DNA of 64,000 nt, taken from Pedobacter faecalis (GTDB lineage: Bacteria; Bacteroidota; Bacteroidia; Sphingobacteriales; Sphingobacteriaceae). Of the stretch, positions 27,318-36,960 are shown one piece after another; within the stretch, counting starts at the first letter, position 1, and each line of letters begins with the position of its first letter. The stretch covers positions 682,001-746,000 of the forward strand of contig NZ_JARXOW010000001.1 of NCBI RefSeq assembly GCF_030182585.1, given 5' to 3'. Both the position numbers and the translations under genes were made by a program. Below the pieces are notes generated by a model that made no database searches, was not told the DNA's origin, and saw nothing but the letters and a program-made list of their open reading frames with translations.

Positions 27318-29114
27318 ATGGATAGAAATACTTTTACAGGATTATTCCTGATTTTAATTATTCTGGCTGGCTCATTTTATTTTTTCAAGCCGTCGGAAGC
27401 AGAAATACAACAAGAGCAGGCGCGTATAGCGGCCGACTCGGCACGTAAAGCTTCGGCCGGGCAGCCTAAGGCGGTCGCCCAAGCCACTACAGCAACAAAT
27501 ACTATTGATTCCGCTGCGCTTGCCGGACCTTTCGGAGGCAGCATTTCTGGCACCGAACAACAAACAGTTCTGGAAAACGAGAAATTGAAACTGACCTTTA
27601 CCAACAAGGGCGGTAAAATCCGTTCGGTAGAAGTAAAAGGTCAGAAAACTTATAGCGGAAAACCTGTAGTGCTGTTCGACGGGGATGATAACAAATTCGG
27701 ATTTAAGCTTAACCTTGCAGGTAAAGTCTTTAACACGAATGATCTGTACTTCACCGCAAGTTCTACCAGCAACAGCGTTAGCATGCGCGCCAATTATTCG
27801 GGCAACCAGTACCTTGAGTACAATTATACTTTAAAGCCTAACAGCAACAATGTTGAGCTGAGCGTTAATCTTAACGGACTTAATCAGGTAGTCCAGGGTA
27901 ATGCCCTGTTGCTCAACTGGGAAGCTACTTTGCTGGAGCAGGAAAAGTCAAGCAAGAAAGAGCAGGAACACTCGGCCCCTTACTTTAAATATGTGGAGGA
28001 AAACCCGGATCACCTGAGCGTGGCTAAAGATGATAAGCTGGAGTTGAACGAAGGCAAAATTGAGTGGGTTTCCTTCAAACAGCACTTCTTTTCTGCGGTT
28101 TTGTTACCCTCTGCACCTTTCGAGAAGGGTGATCTGGAGGTAAAGCTCAGCACAGATTCGGGTAAGGTTAAATGGTATGGTGCAAACCTGCAATTGCCTT
28201 TCAACCAACTGGCTTCACAAAGCTACGGCTTTACCTTTTATTTCGGAACCAATAAATTCTCTGTACTTAAGGAACAGGGACATGAAATTGAAAAGCAGGT
28301 AGATATGGGCTACTGGCCGTTGAAATACATCAACAGATTTGTGGTATTGCCTGTGTTCAACTTTTTGGAAGGATTCGGATGGAACTACGGATTGATTATC
28401 CTGGTACTTACGATCCTGCTTAAAGTGGCTATGTCGCCCCTTACTTATAAATCATACATCTCCATGGCGAAAATGCGTATTCTGAAGCCTGAAATGGATG
28501 TGATTAAAGCGAAAGTAGGCGAAGACAATCCGACACTCCTGCAGCAGGAGTATCTAAAGCTGTATAAGCAGGTCGGTGTTAACCCGCTGGGCGGCTGTTT
28601 GCCAATGCTCTTGCAGTTGCCTTTCGTTATGGCCTTCTTCTTCTTCTTCCCTAACCTTTTTGAATTAAGAGGCGAAAGCTTCTTATGGATGAAGGACTTG
28701 TCGACCTACGATGATTTCATCAAATTTGGCTTCAACATTCCGTTTATCGGCGATCACTTGAGTTTAATGTGTTTGCTGATGACCATCTCCACCCTGATCT
28801 ATACGTACTTCAACAACCAGATCTCGGGAGCGACAGGTCAGATGAAATATATCGGCTACATCATGCCGCTGGTATTTCTTGGTGTACTGAACAGCTACCC
28901 TTCCGGACTGAACTACTACTATTTCCTGGCCAACATGCTCACTTTCCTTCAGCAGTTTATCATCAAGTCGATGGTAGATGACGAAAAGATTCATCGTACG
29001 CTTCAGGAGAATAAGGCAAAGCCTGCAGAAAAGAAGAAAAAGTCTAAATTCCAGGCGCGGTTAGACGAATACATGCGCCAGCAGCAGCAAGCCCAAGCTC
29101 AAAAGAAAAAATAA
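27318..29114 (+). CDS. yidC: Membrane protein insertase YidC
   Basis: Inner-membrane insertase of 598 residues, acting alone or with SecYEG. One N-terminal helix (FTGLFLILIILAGSFYFF) is followed by a periplasmic beta-sandwich domain (about 70-340), then the conserved core: GWNYGLIILVLTILLKVAMS, a cytoplasmic loop with MAKMRILKPEMD, and LGGCLPMLLQLPFVMAFFFF plus later helices. The C-terminus is basic and glutamine-rich (a ribosome-binding type of tail). It is in one transcript with pyrG and ends in a clear terminator. Confidence 0.97.
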   Translation: MDRNTFTGLFLILIILAGSFYFFKPSEAEIQQEQARIAADSARKASAGQPKAVAQATTATNTIDSAALAGPFGGSISGTEQQTVLENEKLKLTFTNKGGKIRSVEVKGQKTYSGKPVVLFDGDDNKFGFKLNLAGKVFNTNDLYFTASSTSNSVSMRANYSGNQYLEYNYTLKPNSNNVELSVNLNGLNQVVQGNALLLNWEATLLEQEKSSKKEQEHSAPYFKYVEENPDHLSVAKDDKLELNEGKIEWVSFKQHFFSAVLLPSAPFEKGDLEVKLSTDSGKVKWYGANLQLPFNQLASQSYGFTFYFGTNKFSVLKEQGHEIEKQVDMGYWPLKYINRFVVLPVFNFLEGFGWNYGLIILVLTILLKVAMSPLTYKSYISMAKMRILKPEMDVIKAKVGEDNPTLLQQEYLKLYKQVGVNPLGGCLPMLLQLPFVMAFFFFFPNLFELRGESFLWMKDLSTYDDFIKFGFNIPFIGDHLSLMCLLMTISTLIYTYFNNQISGATGQMKYIGYIMPLVFLGVLNSYPSGLNYYYFLANMLTFLQQFIIKSMVDDEKIHRTLQENKAKPAEKKKKSKFQARLDEYMRQQQQAQAQKKK

Positions 29115-29149
29115 GCAGCAGAAAATGTAATTTTTCTATGATAATATGC

Positions 29150-29179
29150 AAAAGGGCACCCGATGAGGTGCCCTTTTTT
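29150..29179 (+). terminator. Rho-independent terminator after pyrG-yidC
   Basis: AAAAGGGCACC and GGTGCCCTTTT form a stem with loop CGATGA, followed by TTA. It stands 35 bases after the yidC stop and before the peptidase ATG at 29225. Confidence 0.88.
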
Positions 29180-29224
29180 ATTATTTTTAAGCCACCACAC
29201 TGGGGTAACATAACCAAACACACT

Positions 29225-31999
29225 ATGTACAAGTACCTGAGCCTAACACTTCTGCTGTGTGCAAGCGTATGCCTTGCACAGAAAAAACCACTCGACCATA
29301 CCGTGTACGACAACTGGGAATCGATTTCCGCTAAAAAGCTGTCTAACGACGGCAATTGGGTTGCCTATGTGATTGCCAGGCAGCAAGGCGATGGCAACCT
29401 GTACTTCAAAGGATTGAAAAACAACGCTGACCTGAAAGTGCCGCGCGGTGAAAACGTAGCGTTCAGTGCCGACAACAAATTTGCAGTGTTCCTGATCAAA
29501 CCTTTATACCAGGACGTCCGCACCGCTAAGATCAAAAAGAAAAAGCCAGAGGAAATGCCAAAGGACTCGCTGGGAATTGTTAACCTGAGCAACTTGTCGC
29601 TCACCAAAACTGCGATGGTCAAATCGTATAAGCTCGCGGAAGAAGGGAACGCTTGTCTGGCATATCAACTGGAAAGGCAACCAGATACAGCAAAAACAAA
29701 ACGGGATGACAAAGAAGGCACTGATATGATTTTTAAGAACCTGGGTACCGGAATTGAGCGAAGGTTTACTTATGTGTCCGACTACCAATTTGACAAAAAA
29801 GGCGAGCGACTGGTGTTCAGCACCACCGGATCGAAGACCGACAAGGCAGCACCGGCAGGAGTTTCCCTGCTAAACATCCAGAGAGGTACCATTAAGACAC
29901 TCGTAGCCATTAAAGGCAATTTTAAAAACTTTGTATTCGATGAAGAGGGCGAAGCCCTTGCTTTCCTGGGAGAGACTGACCCTGAAAAGAAAGAAATCAA
30001 AAACTATCGCATTTATTACAGCTCCCCGACTCTGGATACCGCGCAGATCCTGGTAGACCAGGACGTGCCCGGTCTGCCCCAAAAATGGGCTGTGAGCGGA
30101 GAGGCAAACCTCAGGTTCAGCAAGAACGGAAGGAAACTGTTCTTCGGCATCGCGCCGGTCAGACAACCTAAAGATACGAGCCTGGTCGACTTTGAACACG
30201 CTAAGCTGGATATATGGGGTTACAAAGACGACTACCTGCAACCCATGCAACTGAAAAATGCCGATAAGGAGATCAAAAGAAGTTATCTGTCTGTAATGGA
30301 CGTGTACAGCAGTGATGTGCGTATGATTCCGCTGACCGATCTTAAGCTCCCCGACGCAAGTCTGGTTGATGAAGGGAATGCCGACTATGTACTGGCTTCT
30401 ACAGATTTCGGCAATCGTATTGCCGCACAGTGGACGGCGAGCAGTCTGCGCGACTACTACATGGTAAATACTAAAACCGGATCCCGGAAAAAGATCATTG
30501 AGAGTCTGCACGGCAGAGCGATGCCCTCTCCTTCGGGTAAGTTTGTACTTTATTTCGACAATAGAACCGGCGGCTGGTACACTTACGAAGTTGCCACCGG
30601 CAATACCATTCACCTGAACCGGGATATCATCGTGAAACTGACCGATGAGCAAAATGACGTGCCGGACTTCCCTTCGGCCTACGGGGTAGCAGGCTGGACG
30701 GAAGATGACAAGTCTGTACTGCTATACGACAGGTATGATATCTGGGCATGCTCACCCGACGGCAAATCGACCCCAAAAAACCTTACCAATGGTTACGGAC
30801 GCACTAACGAAATTACCTTCCGGATAGAACAAACCGATCCGGAGCAACGATTCCTGGAATCGCGGGAACGTGTGTTGCTCAAGGCCTTTAACAATCAAAC
30901 CAAAGAAGCAGGCTTTTACCGGGCAACTCTAGGCACCACTAAGAACCCGGAGCTTATTGTCATGAATAAGGCCAGTTACTCCGGGGTGGAAAAGGCCAAA
31001 GAGGCCGAGCGTTATGTGTACGACAAGGCCAGTTACACCAGCTCACCGAACGTGTTTGTGTCGGCCGGCCTGAAAACCGAAGACCGCTTAAGCAATACCA
31101 ACCCTCAGCAGCAGAATTACAACTGGGGTACTGCCGAACTCGTTAAGTGGAACACACCAAAAGGACTCAGTTCTGAGGGTATTTTATATAAACCAGAAGA
31201 TTTCGACCCGGCTAAGAAATACCCGATGATTGTTTACTTCTATGAGAAATTGTCGGACGGCCTGTACAACTATATCGCTCCAGCTCCTACACCATCGCGT
31301 CTGAACATCTCGTATTTTGTAAGTAATGGGTATCTTGTTTTCGCACCCGACATCAGTTACGAGACCGGTTACCCGGGTCGCTCGGCCGAAGAGTTTATCA
31401 ACTCGGGTGTGCGCTCGCTGACTAAAAACACTTGGGTAGACAGTACGAAGATCGGTATCCAGGGACAGAGCTGGGGTGGTTACCAGGTGGCGCACCTCAT
31501 TACGCGTACCAATATGTATGCAGCGGCATGGGCCGGTGCGCCGGTGGTTAACATGACCTCTGCTTACGGCGGAATGCGCTGGGAAAGCGGAATGAACCGA
31601 CAGTTCCAGTATGAAAAAACGCAGAGCCGCATTGGCGCCAGTTTGTGGGAAAAACCCGATCTGTATATCGAGAACTCGCCCTTGTTCTTCCTGCCTAAAG
31701 TAAATACCCCTGTGGTGATTATGGCGAACGATGCCGATGGTGCAGTGCCATGGTACCAGGGCATTGAGATGTTTAACGGATTGAGACGTCTCGGAAAACC
31801 GGTATGGATGCTCAACTATAATAACGAAGCCCATAACCTGGTACAGCGCCAGAACCGTAAAGACATACAGATCAGGGAACAGCAGTTTTTCGACCACTAC
31901 CTGAAAGGGGCAAAAGCGCCGGTATGGATGGTTAGCGGTATCCCGGCTACAGAAAAAGGCAGAAACTGGGGTTTCGATCTGACCGACGAAAAGCCCTGA
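29225..31999 (+). CDS. S9 family prolyl oligopeptidase-like peptidase, secreted
   Basis: Serine peptidase of 924 residues from the ATG at 29225; the open frame extends to 29138 through the yidC terminator, so the internal ATG, which begins a signal peptide (MYKYLSLTLLLCASVCLAQ), is chosen. Residues about 60-640 form the N-terminal beta-propeller-like region. The C-terminal alpha/beta hydrolase domain has the nucleophile S749 in GIQGQSWGGYQ, an acidic residue in MANDADGAVPW and H870 in NNEAHNL. It probably acts in the periplasm on peptides; substrate is unknown. No operon partner is evident. Confidence 0.92.
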   Translation: MYKYLSLTLLLCASVCLAQKKPLDHTVYDNWESISAKKLSNDGNWVAYVIARQQGDGNLYFKGLKNNADLKVPRGENVAFSADNKFAVFLIKPLYQDVRTAKIKKKKPEEMPKDSLGIVNLSNLSLTKTAMVKSYKLAEEGNACLAYQLERQPDTAKTKRDDKEGTDMIFKNLGTGIERRFTYVSDYQFDKKGERLVFSTTGSKTDKAAPAGVSLLNIQRGTIKTLVAIKGNFKNFVFDEEGEALAFLGETDPEKKEIKNYRIYYSSPTLDTAQILVDQDVPGLPQKWAVSGEANLRFSKNGRKLFFGIAPVRQPKDTSLVDFEHAKLDIWGYKDDYLQPMQLKNADKEIKRSYLSVMDVYSSDVRMIPLTDLKLPDASLVDEGNADYVLASTDFGNRIAAQWTASSLRDYYMVNTKTGSRKKIIESLHGRAMPSPSGKFVLYFDNRTGGWYTYEVATGNTIHLNRDIIVKLTDEQNDVPDFPSAYGVAGWTEDDKSVLLYDRYDIWACSPDGKSTPKNLTNGYGRTNEITFRIEQTDPEQRFLESRERVLLKAFNNQTKEAGFYRATLGTTKNPELIVMNKASYSGVEKAKEAERYVYDKASYTSSPNVFVSAGLKTEDRLSNTNPQQQNYNWGTAELVKWNTPKGLSSEGILYKPEDFDPAKKYPMIVYFYEKLSDGLYNYIAPAPTPSRLNISYFVSNGYLVFAPDISYETGYPGRSAEEFINSGVRSLTKNTWVDSTKIGIQGQSWGGYQVAHLITRTNMYAAAWAGAPVVNMTSAYGGMRWESGMNRQFQYEKTQSRIGASLWEKPDLYIENSPLFFLPKVNTPVVIMANDADGAVPWYQGIEMFNGLRRLGKPVWMLNYNNEAHNLVQRQNRKDIQIREQQFFDHYLKGAKAPVWMVSGIPATEKGRNWGFDLTDEKP

Positions 32000-32048
32000 G
32001 AATATTTCAGAAAAATGCTACATTGAGCAGCTCAAACTATAGCGAAAA

Positions 32049-33320
32049 ATGGCATTAAGCAGAATATGGTCGGCATTCATCATTGTTGCGATCACTGTGG
32101 CAGCAATAAAGTGCTTCTTTCTGGGGCAGTCAGAAATATTCAACTGGATGGTAATCGGAAAGGCTGACGACCCGGCCAATCCGCTAAAGCTGGACGGTAT
32201 CATTGAAACATGCTGGACGGCGGTAAACATCTGCTTAAAGCTGATCGGTATCATGGCGCTGTTTATGGGCTTCATGACTATTGCAGAACGCGCAGGAGGC
32301 ATCCGGCTGTTGTCACGACTCATCAGCCCCTTCTTTTCCAAACTTTTTCCGGAAGTACCAAAGGGACATCCGGCCACCGGGCACATGGTGATGAACTTTT
32401 CGGCGAACCTGCTGGGACTGGACAACGCCGCAACACCATTCGGACTTAAGGCCATGGAAAGTCTTCAGGAACTCAACCCCCGTAAAGACGTTGCTTCAAA
32501 TGCTCAGATCATGTTTTTATGTCTGCATGCCTCCGGGCTTACCCTCATACCCGTAAGCATCATTGCCGTGAGGGCCTCGCTGAACGCAAGCAACCCAACG
32601 GAGATCTTTATCCCCTGCATGATCGCAACATTTGCGGCGACCATGGCAGCCATGCTGATTGTGTCTTTCAAGCAGAAAATAAACTTGCTGCAACCGGCCA
32701 TACTTGCCTGGGTAGGAAGTATTTCGGCCATTATTGCCGCACTAGTATGGTACCTTGTTGGGCTGCAGACCTCAGAATTGCAGTCCTTTTCAGGGATTTT
32801 AAGTAACGGCCTTCTGCTGCTCATCTTCCTGCTGATTGTGCTTGGGGCGGTGTACAAAAAAACTGATGTGTTCAGCGACTTTGTAGACGGTGCGAAGGGC
32901 GGCTTCGAAACCGCTATACGCATTATACCTTATCTTGTCGGGATGCTCATCGCCATTAGTATGCTGCGTACCAGCGGCACCTTTGATATGATTATCGGTG
33001 GGATGAAACAACTGTGCAGCATGCTTGGCGCTGACACCCGCTTTATCGATGGAATCCCCACCGCGCTGATCAAGCCCATGAGCGGCAGCGGCGCAAGGGG
33101 CATGATGGTAGATACGATGACCACCCATGGGGCAGATTCGTTTGCAGGTCGCCTGTCGAGCATCCTCCAGGGCTCGTCGGACACTACCTTTTACGTGGTA
33201 GCCGTTTATTTCGGCGCGGTAAGCATCAAAAATACCCGGTATACTATAGGCGCTATGCTCCTGGCGGACCTGGTGGGCATCTGCACAGCTATCGGCCTCT
33301 GCTACCTGTTTTTTGGATAG
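32049..33320 (+). CDS. Nucleoside recognition domain membrane protein (SpmA-SpmB fusion)
   Basis: Polytopic inner-membrane protein of 423 residues with about ten hydrophobic segments and two Gate/nucleoside-recognition repeats: residues about 45-190 (VMNFSANLLGLDNAATPFGL, the SpmA-like half) and 270-423 (VGMLIAISMLRTSGTFDMII and PMSGSGARGMMVDT, the SpmB-like half). In spore formers the halves are separate spmA and spmB; fusion into one chain is normal in Bacteroidetes, where there is no sporulation. The transported molecule is unknown. Confidence 0.9.
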   Translation: MALSRIWSAFIIVAITVAAIKCFFLGQSEIFNWMVIGKADDPANPLKLDGIIETCWTAVNICLKLIGIMALFMGFMTIAERAGGIRLLSRLISPFFSKLFPEVPKGHPATGHMVMNFSANLLGLDNAATPFGLKAMESLQELNPRKDVASNAQIMFLCLHASGLTLIPVSIIAVRASLNASNPTEIFIPCMIATFAATMAAMLIVSFKQKINLLQPAILAWVGSISAIIAALVWYLVGLQTSELQSFSGILSNGLLLLIFLLIVLGAVYKKTDVFSDFVDGAKGGFETAIRIIPYLVGMLIAISMLRTSGTFDMIIGGMKQLCSMLGADTRFIDGIPTALIKPMSGSGARGMMVDTMTTHGADSFAGRLSSILQGSSDTTFYVVAVYFGAVSIKNTRYTIGAMLLADLVGICTAIGLCYLFFG

Positions 33321-33405
33321 TCTGCCAGCAAATTAAAAAGTTTCACAATTTTTAATATTAATACTAATTTTATTAGCATCTTTACATCACCAAATGCTGT
33401 AGAAG

Positions 33406-34806
33406 ATGTTATATGCTGTAGTAGATATTGAAACCACCGGAGGCTATGCATCTGCAAATGGAATTACCGAAATCTCCATCCAGGTGCACGATGGTACGGC
33501 GGTGGTCGACACCTTCGAAACGCTCATCAATCCTCTTCAGGATATTCCTCCTTATATTGAAGCATTAACAGGGATTAGTAATGAAATGGTGGCTACTGCG
33601 CCCACGTTTAAGATGGTCGCCGAACGCATTTACGGGATGCTGCATGATAAAGTATTCGTAGCCCATAATGTCAATTTCGATTATTCCTTTATCCGGCATC
33701 AACTCAGCGGTTGCGGCTACGATCTGCAATGCAGAAAACTTTGCACGGTTAGACTAAGCCGAAAACTGCTGCCCGGGCATCGCTCCTACAGCCTCGGCAA
33801 ACTGTGCAGTGCGCTGAACATAGAGATTAAACAACGCCACCGTGCCGGCGGCGATGCGGCTGCGACAGCTATCTTGCTGGGCATGCTTATAGCGGCCGAC
33901 CAGGAAGGTTTCATACCACAAACCTTAAAGAAAGCTTCGAAGGAGCAGGTGCTTCCACCCAACCTGTCTAAAGCACAAATTGATCGGATACCTGCTGGTG
34001 CGGGAGTATATTATTTCAAAGACAGCAAGGGCAAGGTCATTTATGTGGGTAAGGCAAAGAACCTTCGTAAGCGTGTCTGCTCCCATTTTACTGGCAATAA
34101 CACCGGCAGGCAACGACAAAATTTTCTGAAAGACATCCACACCATCGATTTTGAACTATGCGGCACTGAGCTGATGGCATTTATCCTGGAAGCTGCAGAA
34201 ATAAAACGGCTTTGGCCCGAGAATAATCGTGCCATGAAGCGGTATGAGCATAAGTATGCGCTGTACACCTTTGAGGATCAGAAAGGCTATATCCGTTTCG
34301 GCATCGATAAAGCCAAAAAAAATCTGACGGCGCTTTACAGCTTTAACACCTTGCTGGAAGGACATAATTTATTGCGACTACTCATCAAATCGCATTTATT
34401 GTGCGAAAAGCTCTGCTGTATACAGCGTGTGGCTGCAGCATGCACAGCACACGCACAAGGCAACTGCACCGGTGCCTGTATCGGTAAGGAATCTGCCGCA
34501 GCCTACAATGTGAGGGTAAAATATGCCATAGAAGAACTTAGGTCCATGCTGCCCTCTTTTGCACTGATCGATACCGGCAGGCATGACGACGAACAAAGCT
34601 GTCTGCTGGTAGAGCAGGGCCGGTTCTATGGCATGGGTTATATTTCCCACCATGCTGACATCGCCGAACCGGAAGCGCTGAAATCTGTCCTAAGCCCCTA
34701 CCCATCAAACGATTATATTCTGAATCTGATCGTTTCTTACGCTGCCCAGCATCCGCACAAAAAGATCGCCCTCAAAGGCAGCCATATCATCGCGGAGGCC
34801 GTCTGA
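33406..34806 (+). CDS. DnaQ-like exonuclease fused to GIY-YIG (UvrC/Cho-type) nuclease
   Basis: DNA repair nuclease of 466 residues with two catalytic parts. Residues 1-165 are a DEDDh exonuclease: D7 and E9 in VVDIETTGG, FVAHNVNFDYSFI and HRAGGDAAATA. Residues about 195-280 are a GIY-YIG domain (GVYYFKD at 200, YVGKAKNLRKRV), as in UvrC and Cho. The rest (about 290-466) has a cysteine-rich stretch (LLCEKLCCIQRVAAAC) and no UvrC C-terminal nuclease domain. The family is known as DnaQ/Cho-like fusions in Bacteroidetes and Actinobacteria. It ends exactly one base before the opposing GH127 gene. Confidence 0.93.
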   Translation: MLYAVVDIETTGGYASANGITEISIQVHDGTAVVDTFETLINPLQDIPPYIEALTGISNEMVATAPTFKMVAERIYGMLHDKVFVAHNVNFDYSFIRHQLSGCGYDLQCRKLCTVRLSRKLLPGHRSYSLGKLCSALNIEIKQRHRAGGDAAATAILLGMLIAADQEGFIPQTLKKASKEQVLPPNLSKAQIDRIPAGAGVYYFKDSKGKVIYVGKAKNLRKRVCSHFTGNNTGRQRQNFLKDIHTIDFELCGTELMAFILEAAEIKRLWPENNRAMKRYEHKYALYTFEDQKGYIRFGIDKAKKNLTALYSFNTLLEGHNLLRLLIKSHLLCEKLCCIQRVAAACTAHAQGNCTGACIGKESAAAYNVRVKYAIEELRSMLPSFALIDTGRHDDEQSCLLVEQGRFYGMGYISHHADIAEPEALKSVLSPYPSNDYILNLIVSYAAQHPHKKIALKGSHIIAEAV

Positions 34807-36795
34807 CTATCGGATCACCGGAAACTGGGAGATACGCAGTTCCGTGCAGCCGTAGGGAATTAATGTGATCTCTTCAGTCTGCTTATCCGTCTCAAGCTGG
34901 AAGATGGTACTGAAAGGCAGCGGTCCGGCCATTTCATTATACAACTGCCAGCTCGGAATGCGCTTGGCCTTGGTTTTGATCTTTAGCGGAGCCCCTTCCT
35001 GATTCCATGGATATGCCGGAAAAGGCTTCTCGGCTTTTTCAACGATATAATTCTCCGCGAGGCGGTCGTTTTGAACATTGAGGAGACCATAGTTCCAGGG
35101 CGTGGTCGGCTTAACTTCATAATAACCTTCACCATACTCCTGCGGGTCGAGGGTATTTTTCACATAGTGCTTACCCTCGCCTATCTTCAATCCGTACACC
35201 AGAGGGCCCCGTTCTATAGATACCGAACGCTCTAACCAGGTATTTTTATAAATATGCATAGGCAAGACGAGCTCAACCACATCGCCAGATTTCCATTCAC
35301 GTACTATTTTCACAATCTGGTTGCCCTTCTCTTCTTTATATACCTCACCATTGATACGGATGGTCGCGTTTTTACACCACTCGGGAATTCTCAGGTGAAA
35401 CGGAAAGGTGGCCGACTTCTTCTTCAGGAAATTGATCCGGAACTTAATATCCTCATTAAACGGATAATTGGTCTCCTCAACTACACGCACGGGTATATCA
35501 TTCGCCACCTTCAGCGTCACCTCACTAGGCGAGTACACCAGTGCCGCAATTCCCTTATCGGCGGTAGCGTAAAACAAGTTCTGCGTAAACTTTGGCCATC
35601 CCTGATGCATATTGGAGGTACAGCAAGGATAACCTGTAAGCACCCCATAACAAACGTCAGTTCCGTGATGGTTCACCTCAAAATTCCTGGTCTGACGCGT
35701 AGCCATCACCTGATTGGCCTGCTGAAAATACTGGTGCGTGAGAAAATCATCTGAAGCCTGTGCCGGAAGCGCATTGAACGCAATCTTTTCCAGGTGATCA
35801 GCAAAGCCAATATTCCCGGTAATTTCCAGCATACTTTCCAGGGAGAACATCATTTCTACTGCCGAACATAGCTCAGAACCCTGCGTTGGGTTGTTACCAT
35901 GCAAAGCTTCGTCGCCCCCATAAAGGCCATGGGCCATGCCATTGTAGTGCATCAGATCCTGAAATCCCTTTTTCGTCGCATCCAGATATTTTTGTTCGCG
36001 GTGATGCTGGTAATAAATGATGGGCGTTTTAATACCCTGGGCCAGATTGACGCAATGAATACTGGCCGGCGTGGCAAGCAACCTGCTATTTAAGAAGGCA
36101 TTGGTATAGTCGAAGGTCTGCTTATAGATCAGGTCGCCGAGCTCAAGCAAAAAGTTCTCTTTGGTAATGCCGTGGAGCCAGTACACCATCATCAGGTTGT
36201 CGCCACCCCGGTACCTTGCCCAAAACGTCCAGTTATCCAATGGTTTAGCAGGCAGTTCCTTCAGCTGATACTTAAAGTAGTTCGTCATCAGCCGGATCAC
36301 CCGCTGGTCGCCCGTAGCACTGTAATATTGTTTCAACACTTTCAACATAACCATTTTAGGCCACCAATCCTGGCTATTGTCGCGCTGCATGCCGTATTCA
36401 TACGGATAGTCTTTGGCGGGGCCAAAGTATCCGTCGGCCCGCTGACTTTTAATTGCCCATTCTACCCAAGGTTTAGTCTTGGCAATGAGTTCCTTATCAT
36501 CTAAAATATAGGCCAGAGGCAACAGTCCGTCGAGCCAGTACGGTCCTCGCTCCCACTGATCCCCATCGCCACCCAGCCAGCCGTTTCGCTCGCCCATCAC
36601 GATCGGATAAAGCTGATCAAGTTTGCCGGTAGACCCGGTTTTCTGGCGGACAAGCATTTCGCGCAGCCAGCCCTGGGGCTTGATAGCGCCGAGCGGAAGT
36701 TCTTTATAAGGGTTTTCCGATAAGGCGGAAGATTGTGCCAAAACGTTGAAGGACTGGGTGCAGACTGCCAGCAACAGTAAAAGGTATCGTTTCAT
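34807..36795 (-). CDS. GH127-type beta-L-arabinofuranosidase (DUF1680 family), secreted
   Basis: Glycoside hydrolase of 662 residues from the ATG at 36793-36795; the frame is open for 25 more codons but this ATG starts a signal peptide (MKRYLLLLLAVCTQSFNVLA, cut before Q). The alpha/alpha barrel holds residues matching the zinc/cysteine site of GH127: E308 and C310 in GSELCSAVE, and C391-C392 in YPCCTSNMHQGWPKF, where a cysteine is the nucleophile in characterised members. Release of beta-L-arabinofuranose, or another L-sugar as in related families, is inferred. It is divergent from a two-component pair that could regulate it. Confidence 0.9.
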   Translation of the reverse strand: MKRYLLLLLAVCTQSFNVLAQSSALSENPYKELPLGAIKPQGWLREMLVRQKTGSTGKLDQLYPIVMGERNGWLGGDGDQWERGPYWLDGLLPLAYILDDKELIAKTKPWVEWAIKSQRADGYFGPAKDYPYEYGMQRDNSQDWWPKMVMLKVLKQYYSATGDQRVIRLMTNYFKYQLKELPAKPLDNWTFWARYRGGDNLMMVYWLHGITKENFLLELGDLIYKQTFDYTNAFLNSRLLATPASIHCVNLAQGIKTPIIYYQHHREQKYLDATKKGFQDLMHYNGMAHGLYGGDEALHGNNPTQGSELCSAVEMMFSLESMLEITGNIGFADHLEKIAFNALPAQASDDFLTHQYFQQANQVMATRQTRNFEVNHHGTDVCYGVLTGYPCCTSNMHQGWPKFTQNLFYATADKGIAALVYSPSEVTLKVANDIPVRVVEETNYPFNEDIKFRINFLKKKSATFPFHLRIPEWCKNATIRINGEVYKEEKGNQIVKIVREWKSGDVVELVLPMHIYKNTWLERSVSIERGPLVYGLKIGEGKHYVKNTLDPQEYGEGYYEVKPTTPWNYGLLNVQNDRLAENYIVEKAEKPFPAYPWNQEGAPLKIKTKAKRIPSWQLYNEMAGPLPFSTIFQLETDKQTEEITLIPYGCTELRISQFPVIR

Positions 36796-36938
36796 GTGGT
36801 TTTTAAATGCGGTATGCATGAATACAAAATAACTGAGGTTGAATTTAATACAATTAACCCAGGGTCTCAAAAGCTATTCAATTTGTTTCAAAGCGTTGTG
36901 CCAGAGAAGTCGCACCTCAAATTGGTGGTGCCTTTTTG

Positions 36939-36946
36939 TACTTTTG
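36939..36946 (+). promoter_or_regulatory. Likely -7 promoter element of the sensor kinase operon
   Basis: TACTTTTG matches TAnnTTTG and lies 14 bases before the TTG start at 36961. The 165-base gap to the divergent GH127 gene also has a weak hairpin (GCACC at 36912-36916, GGTGC at 36927-36931) just upstream, which may be an operator. Confidence 0.5.
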
Positions 36947-36960
36947 AGTAAAGATCAGCA

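Noticed and set aside
29138..29224. Upstream extension of the S9 peptidase
   Set aside because: It passes through the yidC terminator and lacks a signal peptide; the ATG at 29225 starts a clear one.
33406..34806. GIY-YIG domain as a homing endonuclease
   Set aside because: It is fused to a DnaQ-type exonuclease, with no intron or intein nearby, so a repair nuclease is the better reading.
36912..36931. Hairpin GCACC/GGTGC before the sensor kinase as a terminator
   Set aside because: The stem is only five bases, and no plus-strand transcript comes from upstream; it may instead be an operator, without further support.
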